From: a virus
Strand: one strand, 5' to 3'
IMG/VR virus record: IMGVR_UViG_3300014060_000017
Location: 1 to 24,331 of that record
DNA: 24,331 nt
Shown piece after piece: positions 15,971-23,204 of this stretch. How positions within the stretch are numbered: position 1 is the stretch's first letter; each line of letters starts with the position of its first letter. The translations under genes and the position numbers were made by a program. The notes under the pieces are model-generated. The model was not told the DNA's origin and did not search any database. It saw nothing but the letters and a program-made list of their open reading frames with translations.

Positions 15971-16235
15971 CATTGACGGTCTGACGATAGCAGATTGGCT
16001 TGAATTCAATGGGTACCCGAAGGAAGCTAAAAGCGGACTTAGTATCCGCTACAGCATGTTGTTTGAGGCTTCGCGAGTAGCCAAGTATTACAACATGCCA
16101 CCAGAAAACCTGTTCGCACTGCCACGCTCTGTACAAGCACAGATGATGGCCTACTACCAAGCTGAAAATATGCTTGGTTTGGTGAACACACGCCAAATGG
16201 AGTTGGAGGCGCGTCATGTCCCCAGTCAGGGGTAG
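15383..16235 (+). CDS. Tail assembly chaperone, long form made by +1 frameshift
   Basis: A second frame, open through the end of the short form, continues as EISIDGLTIADWLEFNGYPK and so on to TAG 16233-16235. Slipping from TTT (15959-15961) to TTC (15960-15962) joins the frames, giving 193 residues plus 90, about 283 in total. The extension has no convincing start of its own after the short form's stop, and its protein-like composition continues well past the junction, so fusion is the simplest reading. It also overlaps the tape measure start by 20 nt. In lambda the long form (gpGT) recruits the tail-tube subunit. Lambda uses -1; here only +1 (or -2) reaches the frame. Confidence 0.6.
15956..15970 (+). 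other. Candidate +1 programmed frameshift site (CTA TTT CGA GAT TAG)
   Basis: Phe-tRNA can re-pair from UUU to UUC one base downstream, and the waiting codon CGA is commonly slow. The zero-frame stop follows two codons later. UUU-CGN is the same type of site as the +1 shift that makes PA-X in influenza A virus. No strong downstream stem-loop or SD-like stimulator was noticed. Confidence 0.5.
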
Positions 16236-19029
16236 AGGTAACTTTGCACAGGCCGGAATCGAGCTTGTCATTCTTCGCGCCGCCTCTGTAACCAGTGTGA
16301 TAGGCCGCATCGCCCGAGCTATGGACACGTTGTCTGGTAAAACTGCTGCACTGGCCGCTAAGAGAGTGGAGAGCTCGAAAGCCTACAAGGAGTCTACCCG
16401 ACTTAAACAATCCGAGATGCTGATGGAATCCCTCCATACCGAGTCCATCAAGCGTCAACTCTTCACCATGCAACTCCTCGCACAGGCTGCCATAACAGCT
16501 AACGCCTACATCCGCGATGGGATAAGTACGAGTATCGAAGCTGCGAAAGCGCTAGAATATCAGAGCCTGGGTGTGGTCCGCCTTGGTCGTAACCTGGACT
16601 ACACGACCAGCCAGGTTGAAAATGCGGTTGAAGCAGTTAAGGCTCAAACCTTCACGAGTACCGAAGCATACGATGCAATTGGTAAGCTAACCTCAGCCAA
16701 TCTCAGTCTTGGTGAGGCGGCAAAACTAGCAGCGGCAGCAAACGATATTGCTGCCGTCCGTGGTCGGGACGCTGGCGAGGTCTATAAAATCCTCACTCAG
16801 TCTGTTGCGAACGGCACTGTTATGACTCTCCGTCAACTGGAAATAACTGAGTCGATGGAGAACGCCATGGAGACCTATGGGCGGACCATAGGCAAGACGA
16901 CAGACGAGATGGATCAGCAGGACCGTGTGATGTCTGTCTTGCAACTGATCTATCAAAAGGCTAAGGACTTTACAGGTGCCTATGCTGCCGCTCAGGATAC
17001 CCTGGTAGTCAAGCAGCGAGAACTGGCAGTTGCGACGCAAACTCTGCGAGAGGAGATGGGCGAGCGATTCCTCCCTGTTATGAAGGATGGAGTGTCCATT
17101 GTTCTCAACTTTGTCAAGAAGATCAGCGCACTTCCCGACGCGACCAAAGACCTCATCGCCAACGCAGCAACTGCGACTACAGTCTTTCTTGGTATTGGCG
17201 CTGCTGTAGGTACAGTGCTGCCTGTGATCAAGCTCTTCGGCACTGCTCTCGCCGCTGCTTTTGGCATCGGAGGGGCTACTTTCAGCCCTGTTGCGTTAGT
17301 TGGCCTGATTGTAGCAGCGGTTGCGATAGGTGGTCTTACGGCGGCATTTGCGGCGTATCGACGAGAGCGTGAGCGCCTTGCTAAAACCGTTAAGGACACG
17401 CCAACTGAGGAGCTCAATCCACCGGTCCCTGTGCTGACAGGAGCAGAGCTCATTGCGCGGCTATTCGAGATGAGCGTCAAAGCTACTGAGAAAGAGATTG
17501 CTGCCGTTGAGAAGGACATCAGTGTATGGGAGCGCCGCACTCGTCGTATAGAGCTTGGGCAACACACAATCGTGCTGGCACTGCGTGGCGTAGCGGATGA
17601 GATGTATCGGCTGGACTCAATTGAGATTTGGCTGGATAAGAAGCTCAAGCCAGCTGAATATGAGCTTATGCGTATCGAAGCACAGCAGACTCTGATTCTC
17701 ATTCCGCTGCAGCGTCAAGAACGTGTGCTGCAACGTCAATACAACGATATGCAGGACATCAACGATGCAGAGCAGAAGCGACTTCAGCATCTAATCAAGC
17801 AACTAGAGAAACGGATAGAAGCTGCCCGAGCTGGTTTAGAGGTTGAGCGTGACCGCCTCTCATTGCTCAACCACGAGATGTTCATGGAGGACCTGCACAA
17901 CCGCATCCTCAAGCAGGTTACTTCAGGACATGCGCTTGAGTTGCGCGGGCAGCGGGATATTCAGGCAGACATTCTTGCTCAAAAGGAAAAAGAATTTGAT
18001 AAACTGCAGAAAGAGGTCAAAGCCGAGCGTGAGCGCCTGGACCAGCAGCAAGAGATAGCAGACACTTTACTGCTTGCTGCTGAAAAGCGCTTGAAGGCTG
18101 TGCAGCGGGAGATAGAACTTCAACAGGAGAAGGTAACCTTCCAGCAGGAAGAGCTTCAGATGGAACAGGCGCGGCAGGTTGAAGGTCGTATCTACCTTAT
18201 GCAACAGCGAGATATACTGGCAGAGATTACTAGGGAGTATGAACGGCAGAATACGCTTCTCGGTCGGCAAGCTGACGACATCCAGCATACGATCAAACTG
18301 CTGAATCAACAACTAAGCGACCTTAAAGAGCACCTCGAAGAGCAGCATAAGTTCAAAATCGACTTTGATCAGGCCCAAGCAGCGCTTGAATCTTTGCCTA
18401 TGATCATAAAGAAAGGGGAAGAGCAGATAAAATCCTCTGCAGAAGAAGAGAAGAAGACTTATAATGATAGTCATAATGCATATAAATCAGTTTTGGAAAA
18501 GAACCGTGCAGAAACTAGTAAAGCATGGGACCTTATAGAGAAAGGGATACGCACAAAGAACGAGAAGATAATAAAAGAGGGGCAGGCTAGGATGGTGACG
18601 GCGCGAAAGGAGCAGGCAGACAACTGGAACAAGTTCCTAGCCGACATATATGCAATAACTGATGCCTGGATAATTCGCACCTGGAACCAGTTTAGAACCT
18701 GGATTGGCGGCGTGTGGAATGGCTTCGCTGAGCTGGCTGGAGGTGCTGCTACTTTGCTATGGAATAGCCTGCAGAAGGGGTTTAAAGCCCTGTTTGGCTT
18801 CGCACACCCTAAAGAAAGCAGCGGTGGTACTAGTTTTCTGCCACAGTCTCTTACTCCTACGGTGCGGGCACCTGGGGCCGCTGCTTCGACAGGTGTGGTC
18901 AACAACTACAACTATAACACCATAGTGACGAATCAGGGTCCGAGCATCGACTTCGCAGCTACCTACAGTGCCCAGCAGTCTCCTGGCTCTGTGCGAGATG
19001 ACCTTGGTCTGCTGCTTGGAGCTGCATAA
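16216..19029 (+). CDS. Tape measure protein
   Basis: 937 residues, the longest gene here, in the canonical place after the chaperones. SD GGAGG (16205-16209) lies 6 nt before the ATG. It has an alpha-helical N-terminal part, a hydrophobic region at about residues 315-375 (LIVAAVAIGGLTAAFAAYRR, with Gly/Ala/Val-rich helices before it) able to insert in membrane, a very long heptad-like coiled coil at about 420-800 rich in Q, E, K and L, and a C-terminal region with WNQFRTWIGGVWNGF and NNYNYNTIVTNQ. This is the standard layout: it sets tail length and may help DNA cross the membrane. By the usual 1.5 angstrom per residue rule it predicts a tail near 140 nm. No lytic enzyme domain was seen. Confidence 0.88.
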   Translation: MSPVRGRGNFAQAGIELVILRAASVTSVIGRIARAMDTLSGKTAALAAKRVESSKAYKESTRLKQSEMLMESLHTESIKRQLFTMQLLAQAAITANAYIRDGISTSIEAAKALEYQSLGVVRLGRNLDYTTSQVENAVEAVKAQTFTSTEAYDAIGKLTSANLSLGEAAKLAAAANDIAAVRGRDAGEVYKILTQSVANGTVMTLRQLEITESMENAMETYGRTIGKTTDEMDQQDRVMSVLQLIYQKAKDFTGAYAAAQDTLVVKQRELAVATQTLREEMGERFLPVMKDGVSIVLNFVKKISALPDATKDLIANAATATTVFLGIGAAVGTVLPVIKLFGTALAAAFGIGGATFSPVALVGLIVAAVAIGGLTAAFAAYRRERERLAKTVKDTPTEELNPPVPVLTGAELIARLFEMSVKATEKEIAAVEKDISVWERRTRRIELGQHTIVLALRGVADEMYRLDSIEIWLDKKLKPAEYELMRIEAQQTLILIPLQRQERVLQRQYNDMQDINDAEQKRLQHLIKQLEKRIEAARAGLEVERDRLSLLNHEMFMEDLHNRILKQVTSGHALELRGQRDIQADILAQKEKEFDKLQKEVKAERERLDQQQEIADTLLLAAEKRLKAVQREIELQQEKVTFQQEELQMEQARQVEGRIYLMQQRDILAEITREYERQNTLLGRQADDIQHTIKLLNQQLSDLKEHLEEQHKFKIDFDQAQAALESLPMIIKKGEEQIKSSAEEEKKTYNDSHNAYKSVLEKNRAETSKAWDLIEKGIRTKNEKIIKEGQARMVTARKEQADNWNKFLADIYAITDAWIIRTWNQFRTWIGGVWNGFAELAGGAATLLWNSLQKGFKALFGFAHPKESSGGTSFLPQSLTPTVRAPGAAASTGVVNNYNYNTIVTNQGPSIDFAATYSAQQSPGSVRDDLGLLLGAA

Positions 19030-19038
19030 GGATAACCG

Positions 19039-19980
19039 ATGGCATCTGTATCTCCTATCCCAATTGAACCTCGTGTCTTTCGTATCCGATCGGCCTACGA
19101 TACGTCGATCCATCTGTCGCTGCCCTATGCACTGGTCGATCTGACAGGTATCGCTCTACCTCGGATGCAGACCTTTGCTGTGCAGGCTCCCTACCAACAA
19201 GGTGCGACCGTGATTGATCAGATACTTGAGCCACGGACTATCCAGCTGATGTTCAATCTAGCCCAGATATGGGGACCGGCATGGCCTTACGCCGATCATG
19301 GTACGCGGCAGAATATCCTACAGCTAGTCAACCCTGGCCTGGGGGCTCTTGAGTTTGATTTGATTATGTCAAATGGCGATGTCTATACGCTGAAGGATGT
19401 CTGGTATGAAGCAGGCTTTGAGATTGGCTACAGCGTCAGCAGGCAGAAGACCAAGCAGAATATGGCCCTGCGTCTGCGAGCGCATGATCCTGCGTGGTGG
19501 GGGGACTATCATACCTGGACCATCAATGCTAACACGCACAACGATATGGCGCTGCCCGCATGGTCCTACATGATGCCTGCAGAGAACTATGGGTCCTGGT
19601 GGTCAGACGTCACTATGACGCTTACAGGGCCGATGTACAACCCAAAGATATACCTTGCAGAGTGGGATGCTGTAGCTGCTGACTACGCTACAGTGGCCCT
19701 GATTGAACTTGCTGAGCCTGTCGGAGCCGGTGAAACCGTCGTGATCACTACCGCTTTTGGCAACCGCGCCGCTGTGGATGCCCTAGGCGCAAACGTAGCT
19801 TTAGACGATGCAACGGTATTTGCACTCTTCCATCTGGCCTATCATCCCATTCGCTATCTACACGACCTCCAGGCCAACGCAAACCATTACAACAACTTCA
19901 TCGGCCCCCTGATTTCAAGTGGTTGTACTGTAGCTTCTACGCTCAAAGTAGAGTATTATGATAGGTGGTTAGGTGTCTGA
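19039..19980 (+). CDS. Distal tail protein-like (siphovirus tail component)
   Basis: 313 residues directly after the tape measure. The N-terminal part (VDLTGIALPRMQTFAV, then APYQQGATVIDQILEPRTIQ and QNILQLVNPGLGALEFDL) follows the pattern of Dit/siphovirus tail-component proteins: an opening strand, a 'PxQxG' loop, a strand that sets up the ring, then a 'R..l....np..g' helix-strand. The C-terminal half looks like a beta-sandwich (YNPKIYLAEWDAVAADYATV). It should form the hub that joins tail tube and tip. SD AAGGAT just upstream. Confidence 0.68.
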   Translation: MASVSPIPIEPRVFRIRSAYDTSIHLSLPYALVDLTGIALPRMQTFAVQAPYQQGATVIDQILEPRTIQLMFNLAQIWGPAWPYADHGTRQNILQLVNPGLGALEFDLIMSNGDVYTLKDVWYEAGFEIGYSVSRQKTKQNMALRLRAHDPAWWGDYHTWTINANTHNDMALPAWSYMMPAENYGSWWSDVTMTLTGPMYNPKIYLAEWDAVAADYATVALIELAEPVGAGETVVITTAFGNRAAVDALGANVALDDATVFALFHLAYHPIRYLHDLQANANHYNNFIGPLISSGCTVASTLKVEYYDRWLGV

Positions 19981-19998
19981 TGCTCTAGGGAGGGCCAG

Positions 19999-20370
19999 AT
20001 GGCAGAAAAATCTAGGGAACGGTACGACGTTGTTCTGTATCAGAATGGGGAAGCTCCCATTCACACCCTTCTCGGAGAGCCAGACGCCAAGAACTGGCTG
20101 AAGAGATACGAGCAACAGATAGCGTTAGCAACGATGATCTCCTTGGTGCCGAAGGCTGCTTATCCTCACTTGCGAACGGTTACAGTTCACGTTCCGGAAG
20201 GTGCAGCCTTCTCTTTTTTCATCAGAACAGTAGGCATTCTGAACTGCGGACGTAAAGATCGCTGTGAGACGAGGACCTATAACATTGGATACACACGAGG
20301 GGAAGAGTTCACAGGCGCTACCGTCGATGAGGATGGCTGCCTGTTTCTAACTTCCGCTGCGCTGAGCTAA
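19999..20370 (+). CDS. Unknown tail-region protein
   Basis: 123 residues, SD GGGAGGGCC ending 2 nt before the ATG. It includes ERYDVVLYQNGEAPIHTLLG and an apparent strand-rich C-terminal half with two cysteines (LNCGRKDRCETRTYNIG). I recognise no family. Its extended SD matches that of the chaperone gene. Its TAA stop is part of AAGGAG (20369-20374), which looks like the SD of a following gene but is now next to the inserted TnpB element. Confidence 0.6.
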   Translation: MAEKSRERYDVVLYQNGEAPIHTLLGEPDAKNWLKRYEQQIALATMISLVPKAAYPHLRTVTVHVPEGAAFSFFIRTVGILNCGRKDRCETRTYNIGYTRGEEFTGATVDEDGCLFLTSAALS

Positions 20371-20380
20371 GGAGCACAAA
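20371..20380 (+). promoter_or_regulatory. Stranded Shine-Dalgarno left of the TnpB element
   Basis: GGAGCACAAA, within TAAGGAGCACAAA, is a strong SD with a 6-nt spacer but no plus-strand gene follows. Joining it to ATGG at 21629 restores a normal start for the virion gene at 21629, so it is probably that gene's original SD, separated by the insertion. Confidence 0.5.
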
Positions 20381-20385
20381 ATCAA

Positions 20386-21528
20386 CTACTCCCCGATAAA
20401 TCGGAGAGCTTGTCCCTGGCATAAGGAGCCGAGACCTTGATCATACAACTTGGTGGTTACAGATCGTTTGGCAAGTTGACATTGCCCTCGCCAAGAGATG
20501 TTCCTGGCGGCGTTGACATCTGCAAGATCAGAGTATCCGCAGGATGTGCAAAGGAAGAGAGCTTGAGTACGGCGATTGGCCTTGTCGATGCAGCCACAGA
20601 CAGGACAGGTGCGCGAGGTGTTGCGAGGATCGACCTCGAACAGCATTACGCCTACAAGCTTGGCTTTGTAGGCAAGATACTGTTTGAGTTGGAAGAACGA
20701 CCAGTTTGCGAGCCGTGCTCTCTGCTGCTTCCGAGCCGTGGTCCTCGAACGAATCCCCGTCAAGTTCTCGGCGGCTATCGCTCGATTTGTGTCTTTGGCT
20801 TTAGCAACGATACGCTTGCTGATCGTGTGGTTGGTATCCTGCTGGAAGCGGGATTGTCTGCCCGAAAGTATCTTGAGCTTGCGTTTGGCACTCTTCGTGC
20901 CTTTGTGTTGAAGGTTGCGGCGACGGTGAGCGTGGATGCGACGGTTCTTTTCGAGCGCCTCGCCAGAATAGTTCTTGCCATCCGAGTCGGTCGCCAGGTT
21001 GACAATGCCGAGGTCAATGCCAAGCACACCTTCCACTTCCTGTTCCAGCACTTCCTCAACGTTGCAGGGAGCAAGCAAGTAGAATGTGCCCTTGATCAGC
21101 ACCAAGTCGCTCTCGCCCTGTTGGGTTTGAAGCAGGCGCAAATGATAAGCTCCACAGACAAAGGAGATGTGCTGGCGGCCGGCAACAGACGTAATCGAGA
21201 CTCGCTGCGTTTGGGCGTACCAACGCAGAATGTTGTGATCAAAAGCAATAGCGCCGTGAAGTTTGAATGTGCGTTGCGTCCTCTTATCCAGCTTGTAAGC
21301 ATCGGTGACTTTGGCTATGCAGCGCACAACAAGAGAAGAGTTCAGGCCAAAGCGCCTGCGCGTCTCATGGTACACAAGACGATGCAACCGGAACTGCCCC
21401 CAGGTCTTAGTTACCCAAGCCTGTTCGCTAATCCAGTTACAGGCCACATTACATTGCTCCAACGTAGCGAGCAGGGCCGCATGTTGTTCAATGGTCGTAA
21501 GCAGCTTCGCTTTTGCAGTGAGTTTCAC
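20386..21528 (-). CDS. tnpB: TnpB, RNA-guided endonuclease (IS200/IS605 OrfB)
   Basis: 380 residues, full length for the family. The start MKLTAKAKLL, then EQCNVACNWIS, is the typical opening, and it is a GTG codon. The RuvC nuclease is intact: D172 (GIDLGIVNLA), E254 (AAENLTGI) and D337 (DLADVNAARN), with the zinc finger C308/C311 (CPVC) and C327/C330 (CTSC) between. TnpB proteins cut DNA using an omega RNA made from the element's right end; they are the ancestors of Cas12 and promote element retention. The 3' end of the gene encodes a hairpin that should be part of that RNA. Not a phage virion gene. Confidence 0.93.
   Translation of the reverse strand: MKLTAKAKLLTTIEQHAALLATLEQCNVACNWISEQAWVTKTWGQFRLHRLVYHETRRRFGLNSSLVVRCIAKVTDAYKLDKRTQRTFKLHGAIAFDHNILRWYAQTQRVSITSVAGRQHISFVCGAYHLRLLQTQQGESDLVLIKGTFYLLAPCNVEEVLEQEVEGVLGIDLGIVNLATDSDGKNYSGEALEKNRRIHAHRRRNLQHKGTKSAKRKLKILSGRQSRFQQDTNHTISKRIVAKAKDTNRAIAAENLTGIRSRTTARKQQRARLANWSFFQLKQYLAYKAKLVGVMLFEVDPRNTSRTCPVCGCIDKANRRTQALFLCTSCGYSDLADVNAARNISWRGQCQLAKRSVTTKLYDQGLGSLCQGQALRFIGE
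20389..20406 (-). ncRNA. Right-end hairpin, predicted 3' part of the omega RNA
   Basis: On the minus strand, CCGATTTATCGG within CTCCGATTTATCGGGGAG forms a small stem at the very end of tnpB, overlapping its last codons and stop. In known TnpB systems the guide RNA scaffold overlaps the gene's 3' end and the guide is the flanking DNA just beyond. Here that would be minus-strand sequence from about 20380 downward, beginning TTTGTGCTCCTTAGC. The full RNA start is not visible by eye. Confidence 0.4.
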
Positions 21529-21534
21529 AGTCCA

Positions 21535-21562
21535 AGTATAGGTATTCTGTCAAGCTTGTCAA
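21535..21562 (-). promoter_or_regulatory. Sigma70-like promoter of tnpB
   Basis: On the minus strand TTGACA (21562-21557), 16 bases, then TATACT (21540-21535). The -35 is perfect and the -10 differs by one base. The -10 ends only 6 bases before the GTG start codon at 21528, so transcription would begin at or next to the start codon, giving a leaderless mRNA. Confidence 0.5.
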
Positions 21563-21589
21563 GTTTACAAAGGAGGAGGGCGCATTCCT

Positions 21590-21609
21590 CTCCCGCATGA
21601 ATGCGGGAG
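21590..21609. repeat. Perfect inverted repeat at the left end of the TnpB element
   Basis: CTCCCGCAT-GA-ATGCGGGAG, a 9-bp palindromic arm pair that folds with a TGAA loop. Subterminal hairpins of this kind are recognised by the Y1 transposase of IS200/IS605 elements. It lies 62 bp upstream of the tnpB start. Confidence 0.6.
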
Positions 21610-21628
21610 TCCCCTGCGCTCGAAGATT

Positions 21629-22126
21629 ATGGTTGCAACAATCGAGGTTCATTGCTGGTACGGTAGTCCCATCGCGGACGGTGGCGCGATCGCTGGCGGA
21701 GCAGACCTGAGTTCTGAGGACAACTGTGCTTACTCTGCTGCTAATCGCGCAGCTCATCCTATCGCCTTGGGCATGAACAGTTTTGAGAAGTGGATGCGCG
21801 TAAAGATCACAGGGGCTCCCGACAACTGGATCGGTCAGTTCAAAGTATGGGGCGATGGCGCGGTCTACGCCGATACGACTCTCAAGTATGGCGCAACCGG
21901 TACAGGTACTGCGCCTACGGATGACCCGTCTATCGTGGCTGTGAATGACTTCACGACGGCAGTAGCAGGCACAAAAGGCGTATGGGACCTTACTGTGCGC
22001 ACGCCTGCTATGATCGCTATCGATCCCTGGACCAACTATCTTGTCTTTCAGCTGCTCGTCGCTGCAGGGGCCGTGCCAGGAGCCTGGACGCCCGAGGTTA
22101 TCTACTACGAGTACATGGAGGCATAA
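21629..22126 (+). CDS. Tail-region virion protein of unknown function
   Basis: 165 residues: MVATIEVHCWYGS, then SFEKWMRVKITGAPDNWIGQ, FKVWGDGAVYADTTL and YLVFQLLVAAGAVPGAW. The strand-rich pattern with a 'KWMRxKxTG' core suggests a beta-sandwich virion protein of the tail tip, but there is no confident family. The sequence before the ATG now comes from the TnpB element (GCGCTCGAAGATT) and lacks a clear SD. The next gene starts 2 nt after its stop, with GGAGG inside this gene's end. Confidence 0.6.
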   Translation: MVATIEVHCWYGSPIADGGAIAGGADLSSEDNCAYSAANRAAHPIALGMNSFEKWMRVKITGAPDNWIGQFKVWGDGAVYADTTLKYGATGTGTAPTDDPSIVAVNDFTTAVAGTKGVWDLTVRTPAMIAIDPWTNYLVFQLLVAAGAVPGAWTPEVIYYEYMEA

Positions 22127-22128
22127 CC

Positions 22129-23202
22129 ATGGCAAGAGTATTCACCTGCGGCTGTGAAGTAGGCCACTATGGGGTGTTCAACGATTATAGTTTTAGTGCT
22201 GATCTTATCGACTCGGTGCATCCCCGCACAGGAACCTATTGTCTCAAGACACAGTACTTCAACTCTATCTGGCACCATGCTGGTTGGTCACTGGTTGATC
22301 CAGCCATCGAGCTCTACATCCGCTTCTACATCCGAGGAGACTCGGGCGGAGACTCGGACCAAGCCGTCTTTGCCATCTACGATGATGTAGGGCACAAACA
22401 CATCTACATCGACTTCGTTGGCAATCTGTACCAGTGGGACGGAGCGGTCTGGAACTTGCTTGATACGGCGTCTGCAGTCATTCCCCAGGACGACACGTAC
22501 CACCTCGTCGAGGCCTATGTCAAAATCTCTCAGTCACCGATCTACCCTGACGGGGAGTTTATCCTCAAGCTCGATGGCGTCGCGATTCTAACCGTCACGA
22601 ACGGTATGATCCTGGGCGAGGCTTTCGGTACCGACTTTACGGCGGGCATCGTGCAGTTAGGCGATGCTCCCCATGTGGGTGGCACGACGGGTATCACCTA
22701 CTATGACGATATAGCCATCAACGATACGACGGGTACGCGGAACAACTCCTGGATCGGCGCTGGGGCCATCATAGCGCTGCGGCCCGACGCTGTGGGAGAC
22801 TACTCTGAGTTCACGCCGACCCCTGGGGCAGGCGAAAGCAACTATGCAGACGTAGATGAATCGCCGCCCGACGAGGACACTAGCTATGTTGAGGCTACGT
22901 CGCTAGCTGTGCAGGACCTATACTATCTTGAAGATTTAGGCGATGCTGGGTATACCGATCTCTCAGCGATCAACTGTGTCTGCCTACATTCTCGGGTTAA
23001 ACTGCCTGCGGCAGGGTCTGGCAGCCTTACGTTTATGTACAAATATAAGGCCATAATGCTCGTTGATCTGTCTACAATTGCGCTGGCATCATCGGACTAT
23101 GCCTACTTTCAGGAGAACCTCGATGAGGACCCTGTGACTGGGGGGCCGTGGGTCTGCAGTGATATTGACCAGTCGCAGTTCGGTTATCGTGAAGGAGTCT
23201 AG
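22129..23202 (+). CDS. Lectin-like (concanavalin A-type) tail fibre/tip protein, copy 1
   Basis: 357 residues from ATG 22129, set by GGAGG in the previous gene's last codons. The first 210 residues have the pattern of a LamG/ConA-like jelly roll: AIELYIRFYIRG, a VFAIYDDVGHKHIYIDF strand pair, LDGVAILTVTN, and the closing YYDDIAIND. A conserved C-terminal module follows (NNSWIGAGAIIALRP, then YSEFTPTPGAGESNYADVDE). It is likely an adhesion or baseplate-proximal protein that may bind sugar. A paralogue follows directly. Confidence 0.62.
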   Translation: MARVFTCGCEVGHYGVFNDYSFSADLIDSVHPRTGTYCLKTQYFNSIWHHAGWSLVDPAIELYIRFYIRGDSGGDSDQAVFAIYDDVGHKHIYIDFVGNLYQWDGAVWNLLDTASAVIPQDDTYHLVEAYVKISQSPIYPDGEFILKLDGVAILTVTNGMILGEAFGTDFTAGIVQLGDAPHVGGTTGITYYDDIAINDTTGTRNNSWIGAGAIIALRPDAVGDYSEFTPTPGAGESNYADVDESPPDEDTSYVEATSLAVQDLYYLEDLGDAGYTDLSAINCVCLHSRVKLPAAGSGSLTFMYKYKAIMLVDLSTIALASSDYAYFQENLDEDPVTGGPWVCSDIDQSQFGYREGV

Positions 23203-23204
23203 GT

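Larger units (their letters stand above)
20381..21628 (-). mobile_element. IS200/IS605-type element carrying only tnpB (IS1341-like)
   Basis: About 1.25 kb oriented against all phage genes. It holds tnpB, a hairpin at each end (21590-21609 and about 20389-20406) and no Y1 transposase gene, so it would need TnpA from elsewhere to move. Boundaries are estimated from the disrupted start region of the neighbouring phage gene and the hairpins; uncertainty is a few bases. No target duplication is seen, as expected for this family. Confidence 0.65.

Noticed and set aside
20437-21600. 387-codon open frame on the plus strand opposite tnpB
   Set aside because: It is the complement of a gene with clear catalytic motifs; no SD, no family pattern, and biased antisense composition explains its openness.
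21488-22135. 215-codon minus-strand frame from the TnpB left end into the virion gene
   Set aside because: Spans the insertion boundary and a real plus-strand gene; low-complexity, cysteine/arginine-rich shadow composition.
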